Below are positions 24,826 to 38,870 of a DNA stretch of 64,000 nt, one piece after another (position 1 is the first letter of the stretch; every line of letters starts with the position of its first letter). The stretch comes from Casuarius casuarius. Taxonomy: Eukaryota > Chordata > Aves > Casuariiformes > Casuariidae. The stretch covers positions 3,030,716 to 3,094,715 of the forward strand of contig PTFA01000042.1 of assembly GCA_003342895.1 (NCBI GenBank), in the 5' to 3' direction. Under the pieces are notes generated by a model that was given only the letters and a program-made list of their open reading frames with translations, was not told the origin of the DNA and searched no databases. The position numbers and the translations under genes are program-made.

Positions 24826-27800
24826 TGTCAACAAAAGGAAGGCTTGAAGCCTATTATGTCTTGCATCACTAGTAGATAAACTACACTATTTACAAGACCC
24901 TAGAAAATTGGTCATCCATCTGAAAAAGGGGACAGGAGAATGGCTCTGGGCCTTAAATAGCTGGGCTTCAAAATTCAAAGCCCAGTCGAGGCAATGAACT
25001 ATCTATCAAAAACCTATTAGGTGTTTCATGACTGTATGCATCTGAAGTCAGTCGGAAGTTTGGCACTAACTTAAGAGGCACAGGTTACACTGTCCAGGGT
25101 GAGCTTATCCGAATACACAGTGCAATGAAAAGCATTTGTAGGCTATTCCAAAGTAAAATTACTCCACTGGCATTGTAGGAGAGAATTGTTTTTATTTTAA
25201 AGCATATAGTAACTTCCTTTAAAGGATTATTTTCTAAGTGGCGATTGGAAGAAGATATATAAACTGAAGTAAAGGAGGCAGGCCAAGTAGCAAAAGAAGG
25301 AATAAAAAAAAGAAAGATTTGGGTTAGACACATCCAACAGCTTCCTACATATTACTGACACAGGAATGGAAATTGCTGGGGATTAGCAGCAAAAAGTACT
25401 GTTCTTAAGAAAAAGATGATTTTATTAGGCTGATAATGATCTCCAACACACAGTAACTAGTTAAAAGACAATAATCAACACTTACTAACATACAAAGTTA
25501 GGAACTTGAGGAACTGCTTGTACTACTCTAGCTGGAGATGACAGCCTTCTGGCTCACACACTGCATGATATAACCCGTCTCCCAACACCCAAAGAAATTA
25601 GTTTTGCTCTCTGCTGTGTAAGGCACACCCACCTATTTGTGTGCTGATATATGAAGTCTGATACAAGCTCTGCTGAAATTCATACGAAGGCTCAGTTCAG
25701 CTCAGTGGAGCTTTGTATCAGGCTGTAGCTAATAGGAATTTAGACTTGATTAAATGTTATGCATTGGCATCATATATTTGAAGATTCATATATTTCCATA
25801 GCAGTCAACACTCACCCCTCAGCCCCTGAAATACATTTATAAAAACATAGCTTTTCTATGACTGTGCTGCTTTTATGCTTTCTGTAATTTAATTTTATTT
25901 TATTGTTTCTATATTTTTCTTCTGTATGATTCAAACTAGCTAACTAAATCAAATATGCAAGTGGGAGAGACCAATCTTCTTAACTCATATTGCCAACTAG
26001 CACAACCATCTCTGCCATCTAATGACCCACTCTGTGCAGCCAGATGCCAGGACCATTTATGTCTAATGACTTCCATTTAATAAAGTCCATAACTAAGCTA
26101 CTGAGAATATAGCTCAGTTAAGGAATGCCAAATATGGACACCTGTCAGAGACTAAAGAAAAAAGTATTATTTTTCTGGACTCTGCCATGAACCTGCCTCC
26201 TGACCCTGGGCCACACACTTCACTCTCCTCTACCTCCTTTCAACCCTTTCCTCTGCCTTGTCTCCTCTATGAAATCGTAATCTCTTCAGGAGAGTCATTC
26301 TCTGTGTGTTTGTACTTCAATCTAAGCTGGTGCAGCACTGACTTTGGCTGAGATAACCAAGAACAACTGCTCCATAGGAAATAACGGCCATGGATGTGTA
26401 CTGAATGATTGTTATGATAATCCAGGAGGCCAGGGAACTCTCATGAAAGCAATAGCAAATGAATTTAAGTAAATGTTCTGGTTAAAGTGTATCAACGTTC
26501 TTGTATTACACTCACATGTAACATACAGCGTCCAAAAAGCTAAATCTGTGTCATATTTGTGCCAGTACAATTTGGAAAATATTTTTGAGAAAGAAGGGCA
26601 GATGAGGCAGCTGTCAGACTGTAAGATCAGACTGCCACAAGAATAAGAAAAGCTCAGAGTCTGACGCGTCCTGTTAGCCCGCTCTTCTGAAAGATCAGCA
26701 CAGTTCCACCTCCCCAGACAGTACTTACAGAAGAAGATTTAAGAAGCTACCTGCACCTTCATTCTTCCCTAGGAAGAAAATACTCATCTAGCATTGCAAT
26801 ATATGGGTGTTAATCTTCATGGAAATCTTATTACAATGAGTTGGCAAACCTGCTGTTATTGGTCACATGAACACTATAAGAGAGAGGTCAAAACAAAATA
26901 CATTTTAAAACATGATTAAAGTTAGTTTTCAGTGATTATGATTCCTGGCACAAAGTGCTCCAGACACCATATTAGCACACTTTTTTCCTTCCCTTTCATT
27001 TAGTAAAGCATCTAAATGAGATTTAATCATCCATGCACAAGGTAAATACAATCTTAAGATAGCACTTAGGAAATGGTCTTTGTTAAGTTATAATCTCTTG
27101 AACTTCACACTATATTCCAGCTGTCATTAGAGAGATTAAACTACTTTTTCTGTGCCTTGTTTATTTTAAACATTCAATATTCAAAACCATATAAAAGGTA
27201 AGATTTACTGTACCAAAACACAAATGTATGGTGTTGTTTGAAGGCTACAATGAAAGTCTCCATATATGCTGCCACTGATACATTAGCACTAATTTGGAAG
27301 TATCCCAAGTACTTATGTACTTACTTCAGCCATCAGGAGCCTCCTTAATTTACAAGAACAGTTACAATTCACTTGTTTTCCAGCTTTTATCTTTTCTTCT
27401 TTTCTTGTTTTTTGAAAATCAGAGTTTAGGTGTACATTCAGGAACATAAGATATTGGCTATGGTCACAAATGTGAACAACATGGCAACAAGGAACAGTGC
27501 TTTGGTGTCATGGTAGATAGATGATCTGATCACAGCCTGGTCCTTATATTTGAAGACATCACATATACCGCCTCTTCTGGAAGACAATCCATGCTCTTTT
27601 GGTCTTACTACAACTCAGATCAATAAAGGCTGTTTCAAGCATCCCAGCCCTGCCTACAGGTGGCCCATGCCAGGTTGCAAAGGCAGCTCCATGATTTTGT
27701 GGGGAGATCATATATCCCTAGGCCTGCTCATGGGCACTTCAGCCTCACTTCAAATCATCCAATAGAAGATGTCTCATGGACTATCTGGGCTACGACTGAT

Positions 27801-27901
27801 CTCCAAGCACAGGGTAAGCAGACCATTCACAGGGATACTCCCTTTACTGGTCTACTACTAAGGGAAAACAGCTATGCACAAAGCCTTAAAGAGTTAATGG
27901 G

Positions 27902-27924
27902 TGTTCCCCTGATCAAGGGGAACA
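27902..27924. repeat. inverted repeat, 9-bp arms, 5-nt loop
   Basis: TGTTCCCCT (27902-27910) pairs with AGGGGAACA (27916-27924) around GATCA. A direct repeat of AACAAGGTCTAA follows within 30 bp. Confidence 0.85.
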
Positions 27925-30900
27925 AGGTCTAAGCTAGTGAAACAAGGTCTAAGGAGTGGCTATTTTAGGGAGTGGAAGAATTCATTCAAGGTCAATAATT
28001 GTATCTCCCACTAGAGCAGATCAGTGTTTGATGAGGACTTTGTCTTTACATCATACCTACCCAAGAAATGCCACACACTGGTTATGCAATTATGATTCTC
28101 TGATATCTCATTATTGTGCAGGCTTCCAAAGGAAGGGACATGCATACACCGAATGCAGCATCCATCTATTATAATCAAATTATGCACCTAGAACAGCCAT
28201 CTGCACAAGCACTCAAACAAAATGAAGAATGAGGTTTGCAGAGAGCTGTCTCAGATGTATAAGGCATGCTCCAAACAGCCAGACTTGAAATAGCTAAGGT
28301 TAGTACATTCTAGAAAATGGTTTAAAAGGTCATGTTAGCCCAAGTGTAAGTGTGGAATCTGAGCAGTAAAACGGAAGCCCTACCATACCCACAGCTCCCC
28401 ACCAAAGCACCCCTCATAACATTCCCCAAAGCATTGCAAAGGGGAAGGAAGCCCAAAAAGGAGGAGGACTTTGTTAACATCTAGTGGAGAGAGGGGGCCA
28501 ATGGACAAGCTTTAGAGACATTTGCTCTATGCTCAGAGAGATTACTGCTAAGAAGGAGGGCACACCAGAACATGGATATTACCAATAGGTGGAAATTTGG
28601 GTTGATGTACTGTCCCTAAGAGTGTCTGGGGTCAGTTGTCCCTGCGGCATCAGCTCCTAGCACTGAGGCAAAAGCTCCATAGCCTCTAATCTTGTGGAGT
28701 ATTGCACAAAACCTTGTTTAATCCGTGAAGTAGAAGAAGGCATCTAAAAGTTTCCTGTGGACAAGAAAATTGCCTGTTTCCCATGTTATATGCCTTGTTG
28801 CCAAAAAATGAAATGGCAGAGGAGTATAAAGCTGCAATGGTTAGTTAGCCACACCTAATGCAACAAGGCACAGAGAGGAGCAGCAAGCAAGCAGAGCAAG
28901 GAGACTTTAGTCAATATGTGTCGTTACCCAGCAAGCCTTGAAAAACACCTGAGAGCTGAGGCTCTATTAAGGTTCCTCTAAATATGAAACCTGTCCTGTG
29001 CTGATGCCAGTCAAGTCCTTGAAGAAGGGCTACACAAAATCAGGCACTGCAGGATTAGGATCAGACTTACAGTAGGATAAACTAATCCATATTTGTCTTT
29101 TGCACCTCAGTTTTAAGCATCTCATGCTGGCCTTGAGCACAATATCCTAAAATATTGCCACATCCTGTATGTAAAAAATAAAACAATCCACTTCTGAAGT
29201 GATACCCTGAAGAGGATGCTGAGTGAGAGGAATCTTGGAGAGATGTTTGTTTAGTTTTTTATCAGTAATAAAAGCATAAAACATTTTCCTCATAACCTTT
29301 AGTGTTATTTCTCTTTGTACTCATGTTCTCATTTTGAATTTTTACTAATTAGAATGATAAATTGCAAAGAACTTTTTTTACTCTTGAAATATTTCAAAAA
29401 ATTAACTGACATTTAAAATCTGCATGCTTAGCAGGTCATTAATTACTTCATTTAAGAGTTGACAGGTCTCATGTCATGCTATACACTGTTTTTCAAGCTG
29501 TCACACCCGCACTCTGCCTAAAAGCTGTTGAGTATAAGCGTCATCATTTATAATGCAAAAAGGGTATCATTGATTATGTCCTGATTATTCATCATAATGC
29601 TTTCTTTCATGTGTACTTAATCATTGTGGTTTCTTGGAATATGCAAACCTTTCAGGCAAATCTTTCTATACAGCAATCTAAATAGCGTTCTGAACTGACA
29701 CCAGCTGGGTAAATAGGACTCGTGACTTTGTGAACAATGCAGTGGCACAAACCGCACCTACCATCGCAGGAAACCAGGTTTGCAGAGGGGGGCTCGAAGG
29801 ACAAAGCACCTGTGGGGTCTGCAGGACTGTGATTCGACTTTCATTTCTGAAGCGATGCACAGCCCGTGCCCAGGTTGGCGGTGATGGGTTCAGGCTGACA
29901 GTCAGGGATGTGACCGTGGTGCTCCTCTTAGCACAGGTAGCTGCTGTGTTTCAGCCAGCACGAGCAACAGTATCAGATAAGCATAAGCAATGAGATCAGG
30001 TAATAATTTCACCTGAAAAAGTTTACTTCATCATGCATTTTAGCCCAGGCTTTCCTTCGCTCTGCATTCTCTCACCACAGTAATTAGTTTAAAACACTTC
30101 TGTAGTATATGAAGAGCTTCAACGGATGGATTGCCATTACTGAAAAGGGAGCCCTGCTGCCTGTACCGACTGCTTCTCCAGCTAACCCCACAACAGGGGC
30201 ACTCACAGAGCTAACCTAAGAGAAAACTCACCCTACAGAAGAGGAAAAAATTATCAGTTTTCTACTTTTTGAACTCCTTGAACTGCTTTACTGCAAGATG
30301 AGGGGGCTGGCTGGTGTTGAAGGTGAGCAAGTTGACCAAGGTGATGCATCTTTCTGCTTTGTTCAAGAAACAGGTGTACACAGAAAGCTCAGTTTTCCAC
30401 AAAATCTTCCACTTTTCCAGGCAAACCTGAAAGCAAATAATGGGAATTGCAGATTTAAACCATACACAGCAATCACCACCTTTCAAGACAGAAATTGGGC
30501 CACTTGCAGACTAACATGTGACAAAGCTTTTTGACTACAGGTTGCAACAACACAGCATTAAAAAGTAGGGAATGAAAGTCCAAAGCATCCAAAACATGCT
30601 ATGAATTTTAGGAAACACATAAGAGAGACACAAGTGGCCAGTTCTTAATCTAGGCAGAATACCAGGCTTAACTTCATTTCTCCTGTATTTCTGAATGATT
30701 CCAAAGTGCTTTTCAAGATCTCATTTATGTCCCGTTCAGAAAGGATCACCACACCAGGAAAATGGGTTGGTATTTACCAACTCGGGGAAAACAGATGCTG
30801 CTGGTTCACCTGTGGGATGCTCCAAAGCCTGTGTAGTGGAGCCCATTCTGGGCCAGACCCAATCCACTTGAGCCTGTGGAAGGCACACCATGATTGTATG

Positions 30901-31429
30901 AGCATAAAGGTTTATGGAAATATGTCTTTAATGAAATGATGAGTGCAAATACTATGGAATATGACTTTCAAGCAAAAGCTGAAGCAGCAGCAAAATCTAT
31001 GCGCATTCTGCCTCCAATGAAAAGAGAGCACCAACTAGCAACAGTTTCAAAAATAATACTGTTCCCTTTCTAAGGACACCCAGAAGGCCTCTTTTATGGT
31101 GGATGTTTAACAGGGTGAGCATTTCCAGTGATCTCAGGGGCATACGCTGTAAGAGAAAGACACATTACCAGGTTCTAGAGCTTTATCAACCAAGATAAAT
31201 ATCAATGCTAAGTATAAACATCTGACCACTATTTAATTAATAAATAAAGGCTACCCAGTATATTTTTAACATTGGAATAAAAAGATTCCCAACTCCTTGG
31301 AGCTAGAACTGCTTCTTGCTGTATGTTTTTTTCATCAACCAGTCCAAACACAATCAAAACTAAAGTCTGGGAGCTCCTGAAATTGTTAGGGTTGCTGTTG
31401 TTATCAGTACTGAACATGGGAGAGTACAA

Positions 31430-32170
31430 TACAAATGCTATGGAGCACCCGCATTCCCGGCTGCACTGAAAAGCTGCATTGCCAAGGATGTGGGACTTTC
31501 TCCAGGCAGAAACCCCCGGCCAGTGGCACCGTCCATGCCTATCACTGGGGGCTCGCGCTTCTCCAGGATCATCAAACACCACCACGGAATGGGAGGCTCT
31601 CCTCGGAAACAAACTCCGTTGCCTTCGGAGCTCAACCTTTGCTTCTGTGAATGTGTTTTTTAAAGGAAGCTTAAAACTTAAAATATTTATCAGTTAGATG
31701 AGAAGAGCCCTGCAATCCCGAGTGCTTTCAGTCTCGGAGGGAGGGGGCCTGAAGAAGCCAGGTTTTCTCTGTCTGAGAAAGGGAGCGAGACTTTCTAACC
31801 GCTAGTGCTAGAAATGCCTCAGCTGACAGAGATGAAATTATCCCCAGAGGAGCTCTATTTCTCCTATAAAAAAACCCTTACTTTTCACATCTGTGAGCAC
31901 AAAGCTCTGGGTATTTGGCAGATACATAATAAAGTTATTTTAAAGGCAGAATGTCATCTTGCGGGCATATCGTTATACGGTGCTGGTCAGAGCAGAAGGG
32001 AAAGGGCTGTGTTTTCATTACGTGCAACCTGGGGATTGTTCAGAGCGAGACCGGGGGTCTGACTCCGCATACGCATGGTGCAGCAGCTGTGGTGGGCAGG
32101 CGAGTGGTGGGAGGAGGAAGGCTCCTGCTTCGTCAGCCCTTGGGGGAAATCTGCCCGTGGCTGAGCCTCG
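31430..32170. promoter_or_regulatory. CpG-enriched intergenic patch
   Basis: CpG dinucleotides are noticeably more frequent here than in neighbouring kilobases, for example CTCGCGCTTC, CCGCATACGC and CTCCGTTGCCTTCGG. No exon of a known gene is recognisable. It could be an enhancer, an orphan promoter of a noncoding RNA, or an unrecognised exon. Confidence 0.3.
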
Positions 32171-35100
32171 CACTGTGCTTTGCCACTGCAATAGGAGGTA
32201 AGGAAGGAGGGGGGCAGGAAGGTATAGATCTGAGATGCTGGGCTGAGCCCAGCCACCCAGGAGACGGTGCTGAGGGCTGGTTTGAAAGTCATGCTCCCCG
32301 TTTCGAGTCCTTTCATTGCAGAGGTAACACTGTGGACAAAAACAGTTCTCAACAGGCAGTCAGTTTGCAATAGCTTGCAAAAATAGTTGCAATACTTTTC
32401 AAGGGCTTCCTCACTCGAAAAGATTTACTTCACAGCCCGAGTGAAACAAAACAGAAAAGGTCAAACTAATGTGAGGTTTTCAAAAACTGCTTCCAGTAAA
32501 GGTATTGTAGGGGGTTGGTCCTAGAGAGATCTTCAGCGCTTCAGACAGGCCCTAAAAATGCAGTACCTCAAGGGCTGATACAAGTATATATCCTTTAAAA
32601 ATCATCTGGGCACCTGCCATATCTTTACCCAAAATAATTGTATGGCATATTTCAAATGATCTTTCTATTCTCTCATCCTAAAGTAGCTACAGGCCTCATT
32701 CAGGGAACAAGACTGTTTTGTGCTGAGCGATGAGGGTTAAAAGAAATTATTGGTAGGTGTCTAAAAATCAAGCGACAGACAATTTTCTTCCTCAAGATCT
32801 TAATTAATTGTTCTGAAGTGATTAATATGCAAGACAGGCCTAGACCAAAACCCCAGAATTAGTCACTCAGGGCTGAACTTGAACATGGGAAAGATGAAAC
32901 AATCTAAAATAGGGTAAGACCTTGTTGCAGAACCCTTTATTTATGAAAAAGCAATTGATAATTCCTTCTCCAAACACCCACCCAATGGTGAGGCAGAAGG
33001 CTAGATCTTTTAGTTATGGAATTTTTTTTCCAGGACTTCCTACCACTTCACTTAATATTAATGGTTTATGAATTAAAATAGAGCTTTCAAAAATGTGATT
33101 TACCTATTTGAATAAAACCTACCTGCAGGAATAAATATATATCCACAATATATGTATTTCTTTCTATGGATAACTTTACACAATAAGACTAACACAGGAT
33201 GGGTCTTTAATAGTTCGAGATCACTTTAAAGATGCATTGCAAAGGCAAAGGATAATTGACCTCCTGGGATGTAACAGTACAGAAGTCTGTGGATCCTCTC
33301 TGTAAATGCTTGGTATTTTCTTTGCAGGCGAGCATTGAGGCGTAATTGTTTATAATCATCCTGACACACTCTGGAATGCGGCGACTGGGAGCTTTCTGCT
33401 CGGGCTGTGATTCTGCCAGTACAAGGAGTTTTCTATTACAAAAGTTGATGACTGGTGCCATTAACTTTCATAAGAATCCCAATTTGGTCCAGTAAAGGAA
33501 TAGGTGGATTCATAAGTCTAAGGTTTAAGAATTGCTGGATTCAGGGCAGTTTCATCTTATTTATAAGTCAGCTCTCACTCCCATAATGTCTGAGCACTCT
33601 GCAATCATGAAAAGACTTACTCTCAAGAGACAGGACAGTGGAGTTTTCCAATTTTACAGAGGAAAATTGAGACGTGTAAATATTAAATGATTGCCTACAT
33701 TCCTAGAAGAGAATGAGGTGAGGGGAGAGAATTAGAGAGCTGAACAGACACCCTACAGTTTGCTCTCTGATCTCCTGAACTCTTCCTCTTTTGCAAAATG
33801 CACTCTTGCAGACTGCTGAAAATGTTTTGTAGAGCCCACCAAACAAGTGGAAGCTACAGAGGGGTTTTCAAAACACGCAGGAAAATTTCAACACCTTTAA
33901 ACACTAAAGTTACTCAAGCAGAGTCTATGTTAAGATTAAAATGGAGAACCGTGTTACAGTTCGTAATAGCAGAAGTAATGCTGATAACATTATCTGTAAG
34001 GTTAATTAATGCATAATTGTTCCTTGGAAGCCTTTTTCTTTTGTTCCAAACCAGATTGTTTGCCAAGTAAATGCCAATAGATGTGTGAACCACCTACAGC
34101 AAATGTTGATACAATGAGAGTTTCAGAAGTGACTGGCGATATTTGCTCAGGTATTATTTTCAGCCACCTGCACTGAGTTTACAAAGCGGGTGGGCAGCCA
34201 TCCTATCTTTTGTGTTTCCAGCTTTTGTTGCTGAGCTACTGCAACTCTTTTCCAACAGTGAAAATAAACCTACTTGTTTTCTTCCTCTGCTTGAACCTCA
34301 GGGCTTCAGAAAACAGATCATGTATCTGAACAACGCTGGGGAACTAACTCTATTCCTTTAAACTCTTTCATGTATTTTGACAGAAGCTGCCTTTTGAAAT
34401 CCGAAGTAGTGAATTCTGGTCTACGGGATGTTTTGCTAAATGTCGATGAACAGGAAAAATGGTCCAAACAGCAAAATCAAACCTATAGTAAGTTTTCTCT
34501 GGCCACATCTTCCTGTGGCCTTGATGCCTGCTTTCTAAGCCAGTGTTATTATGTTATTTCATGTGTGAAGAAATAAGGAGATGATTGCTACAAATTATAG
34601 ATGCCGGTCTTTTTTTGAGAAAACCATGTCAACCTCTTTTTGAAAGTAATCTTCAGTGTGACTTTACAGCATCCATTTTCTAACAGGACATAATACCTAA
34701 CCTAAGTCCAGGAAATGGTGTCAGAAGAGTCAAGGTCCAGCAAAGTTAGATGCTTCTGTCCAGCTAAAGAAGGAAGTTTTTAACCTACAGTGACTTGGAA
34801 CAACTTTTTACCCAAATGTAAGAGCAAAGGGAATATGTAGCCTAGCAATTGTTCAAAGGTAGTCCATGGATTGAGAAAGTGGCCACAGCTGCTGGAAAAC
34901 AGGAATGTTCTCTGTTTGAGGAGGATAAGGGAGAGAGCAATGCAGCCATGCAGAAAGAAACTCAGATTAAACCACCATAGGAGTGATCAGATCAGATTTT
35001 GCAGAATTGCACTTGGAAGTTCATTATTTTCCTTGGGTTTGTGCCTCTTCTGCTGTTCAACAGTGAATGCATTAAGATTTTTTTTTACTTTTACTAAGGC

Positions 35101-37753
35101 TAACTGTTCCTTAATTTAATGCCACTTGACCCCAGGAGGATATAAATAGAATATCTGCCCTGCCTCAGATGCAGAAAGAGTCTTAGTACCTGAGGCTTGC
35201 AAAGCCTGAAGTACATGCTCCAGAAGCTCGGTAGCTAGGTAAGAGTCAAGCTGCCCAAGAAGGGTATCAGGCACAGAAAGGAGGCTCACTGCCTTTATTA
35301 TCTGCCTTCTGAGTAACAAAATGGTAATGATATTTTGCAAAGTGTAAATTTTGTAAATTTACAAACTGTAAAGTGTTAATAATGCTTCTGTAGAGCAGAA
35401 ATGTTAATTGGCCCTGTTCTGCAGTTGTGTCTTGGAATAGAGGAAAAAAGTCCTGGGCTGACGCTTACTAAACCAACAAGGAAGATTATTTTTTGAAAAC
35501 AATTTTCCAGATGAATTTCAAAGACATATTAAGCACTGTAGATTGAAGCTGTTATACAGTTTCAGACTCAGCCTGTCTCACTGGCTGCTTGTGATGCCAA
35601 GAAACCTCGGAGTGCTTCATAGCAGCAGCGTGTCAGGCCAGAAGAAAGACCCAGTCCTTAAATCTAAGTAGCAATTTTTTGTATAAATGAGAACTGAATG
35701 AAGGACACAAGGCCATTTTTTTCTTGCATAATTTCAAAAAACAGAAAGTTAAACAGGATGAGGTTCTGACCCTATACTGTGGTTTAATAGACATTTTACT
35801 ACAGTGCTCCTAATGGACTTTGTGTGGATTTAGCTTTTCATAGTGTCCTCAAGGCTTACTCTTGGACTAGGACCCAACTGTTCTCAGTACTGTACAACCA
35901 CAGCACGAAAACACTCCTCCATGCTCCAAAGAGTTTGCAGCTGAAGTGCAAATCAGGAGACATACAGGCAGGGAAACAAGTATAATTATTTTGTAAGCAG
36001 TGAGGCAAATGAATGATAATGAGGTGGCTTGACAGATATGGGCATCTCCTCCTATGTGTAATCTATTTTGCGGTTAACAGAAAAAGACCTATGAAAGCCA
36101 AGATAAGGTATTGCAGTTGTTCCTGGATAAATTCTGGGGTTTGTTTGGTTTTTTTTTTGATTTGGGGTAGGGGGTGGGGATTTTGCTGCTATTTAAATTG
36201 GACAAGAAATTGGTCTCATAGCCCTATACAGATTATAGGCTGAATGACAGGCAAAGTGATGCTATTGTACACTTGCAGCTATGCCATTGTTGAGTTGACA
36301 GCTAGACACCCATAAGGAGATGGCCAAGAGGCAGCCAAGACTTTTGTTTGGACAGAAGGTAATGACCTGGATTAGAGAGGTGTATCTCTGAGTCATCACT
36401 ACAAAGATTAATGTTGTGTTTACAAGTGAGATTATCCTGAGAGATGTAGAAGATCATTTCACTGACTCCAGGAGAATTATTTGCAAAGTAAGAATTTATT
36501 TTTCAAAGGGAGTAAACTTATCAAAATCTGGCTTATAGTGGTACATCCAACTGAAAAAATAAACCTTCAGCAGAACAGCAGCAGCTATCTTCTTAACCCT
36601 GTCACTTACCTGCCCCATGATCTGTTTGAGCTATTCATTACCATGTTTTATATCACAGCAGGTACAGACAGTTCGTATTACGCAAAAGGCAGGGTGTGTT
36701 CATTTTGGAAAGTGCTGTGGTAAATTCCACATTTAACATTTCAATACAAAAATAAGGTGCACTACCTCTTTAACTGAACAGTGTTGTTGCCAAAATATGG
36801 ATCGTGTCTCAGCATATGAACTCAGCCTTGGTCTTCATATTCTTCCCTGCCTCCTGCTGCCATTTTCCTCTGTGCTAAGATATACAGCTCTCCTCTGCAT
36901 TCCTAAGGAGCGGGCTGCTAGCCTGTCATATCCAATGAGCAGGTTATCCACAAAAGCAGCAGCTCTTCCATGTGTGGTACCTGATAGCATAGGACATGAC
37001 AAATCCTTCCTTGCAGAAAATCACTGTATGTCATCAAGGATCTCATCAAGGAACTGTTTGTTCTTCAGACCAAAAGTGTGCAGTTATCTTCAAATAATCG
37101 TGGGGCATGTCGCCCACATCCCTCCAGAACCAGTAAACAAACACAGATGGAGACCTCAACATGGATGTGGGTGCATTTACCAGAGTGGTTTATTCTCATC
37201 CGGACACACATATTCAACATGGCCCTCTTTCTGCATCAAACCACAGGTGGGACTTGTTGCTGCTACTTTAAGAGCACATAACTGCACCATGGACTAACCC
37301 TATGCTCTGCTGCCTGGTGAACCTGGATAGCGCACAAATCCTGCAGACTGCACATTAAAACATGTCACAGAGAGAAGGAGCCCTGACAGTGCAAGGGACG
37401 TAGATGTTGTCATTTTGTACTTCCTGTAGACCTCTAGGTCTGTGTAACCCATGAATGAAATGCAACCGTTCTCACCTTTCTCAGCCAGTAGATTTTTACC
37501 TGCATAGGCAGCACAATGCAGTATGAGGCACAAGGCAGTTCTGACTCAAATGCAGTGACTTGTATCAGTGCATCTTACAGCAAATGCATCTTTACTGTAG
37601 GTAGCTAAGTCAGGTTCTAGTAAACTCGATAGCTAGGTAGTACAGACCTTTAACCATCTGGAAATCTGTGAGATCATTAATCTAATTATTTGAGAACTGA
37701 CCAACTTCTCAGACAAGTGCTGTAGGGTGCTTTGCCAATGGTATTGTCAGCAT

Positions 37754-37781
37754 CTGAGCTAGCATTAATTAGCTAGCTCAG
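37754..37781. repeat. perfect inverted repeat, 10-bp arms, 8-nt loop
   Basis: CTGAGCTAGC (37754-37763) and GCTAGCTCAG (37772-37781) flank ATTAATTA. Confidence 0.9.
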
Positions 37782-38817
37782 GTACATTTGCAGAAGCTGT
37801 CATTACATAGATCCAGTATCTTGCTTCCTTGATACAGTTCTCTATAAATCAGTTAGAAGTGTAGTAAAAGCTATTATTACGGTGAAAACGCTGTAAAGTT
37901 CTTGTCTCTAAGACAGTTCTTTGGCTCAGCATGTTTGTTGGAAGAACGAGCTGTGATGTCCACCTTTGCTTTGGATTCGCAAAGGTGCCTAAGGCAGTCT
38001 GGCACTTGACTTGTGTTAATTTTCTACAAGACCTAGCACACCTTTGAAAACTCCAGCTGTTGTGTTTTTCTGAGTAGCTGTGTCCCCCAGGGAGGGTGAC
38101 TGTGCTAGGAAACACACTGGCATTACACCTCGCATTTTCTTTCAGCCTACACTTGCAGTTCCATTACATCATTCAGTGAGAGTCAACTTTGATGTTACAC
38201 TAAGCTACTCTTTTTGAATTACTCTGCTGGCCTGTACACGTTGCAAAAATGTATCAGTACTGAGGTTTTCGTGGTAAGCTGGGAGAGGAGCTAACAGCAT
38301 GCTGCTAGCACTATCTAACCTCAGTTGTTTTATCCCAACATGGCTGTGGTTTGGTCTTCAAACAAGGCAAAAGCTAAGCAAATACCCTCCTATCTGATGT
38401 GACCCCTCTTGCATCATGTATATTTTATGAGAGCAAACAGCCCTGTGTAATGTTGTGATTCATACCTTACCATTGAACACTAAACAGAGGAATCACTTCC
38501 TTAGAGCAGGTGCTACAAGCGCTCTTATTCCTCCCCAAAATGAACAACAAATAGGAACGACGATGAGGGAATTCTATGCAGAGGTTGTTCTGGGTGAAGA
38601 GTCAGCCCTCCATACCGCTAAACTAACACCCAAAGGATCCTATATTGTTTTTGTTCCGGTTCTTTCCAGTAGGGAACCAGATAAAGGTCTCAATGGCACG
38701 TAGTGGCGGATCTAGAAGTCAGCTTTTCTGATTCCTGTTCCCCATTTAATGGGGGACCCTATCGTCCTTGTCATTATGACCCCAGAGTTACATTTCCATA
38801 ATTGTTCATTGTTTTCT

Positions 38818-38852
38818 TCTTAAAATAATGTAGTTCATACATTATTTTAAGA
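38818..38852. repeat. perfect inverted repeat, 15-bp arms, 5-nt loop
   Basis: TCTTAAAATAATGTA (38818-38832) pairs perfectly with TACATTATTTTAAGA (38838-38852) around the loop GTTCA. It is the strongest hairpin in the window and overlaps a second one. Confidence 0.95.
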
Positions 38853-38870
38853 TTCTCTGCAGGAGAATCT
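38850..38870. repeat. perfect inverted repeat, 8-bp arms, 5-nt loop
   Basis: AGATTCTC (38850-38857) pairs with GAGAATCT (38863-38870) around TGCAG. It shares its first three bases with the end of the 15-bp-arm repeat. Confidence 0.9.

Noticed and set aside
35350..35365. 16-bp perfect palindrome TTTGTAAATTTACAAA
   Set aside because: About one such palindrome is expected by chance in 64 kb, more in AT-rich DNA.
36132..36180. G-rich run resembling a G-quadruplex
   Set aside because: Only three close G-runs. The fourth is about 26 bases away, so it does not fit the usual quadruplex pattern.
36797..37297. 166-codon plus-strand open frame
   Set aside because: No family resemblance, no signal of splicing or promoter, and overlapping alternative frames. 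Treated as chance, though a homology search would settle it.
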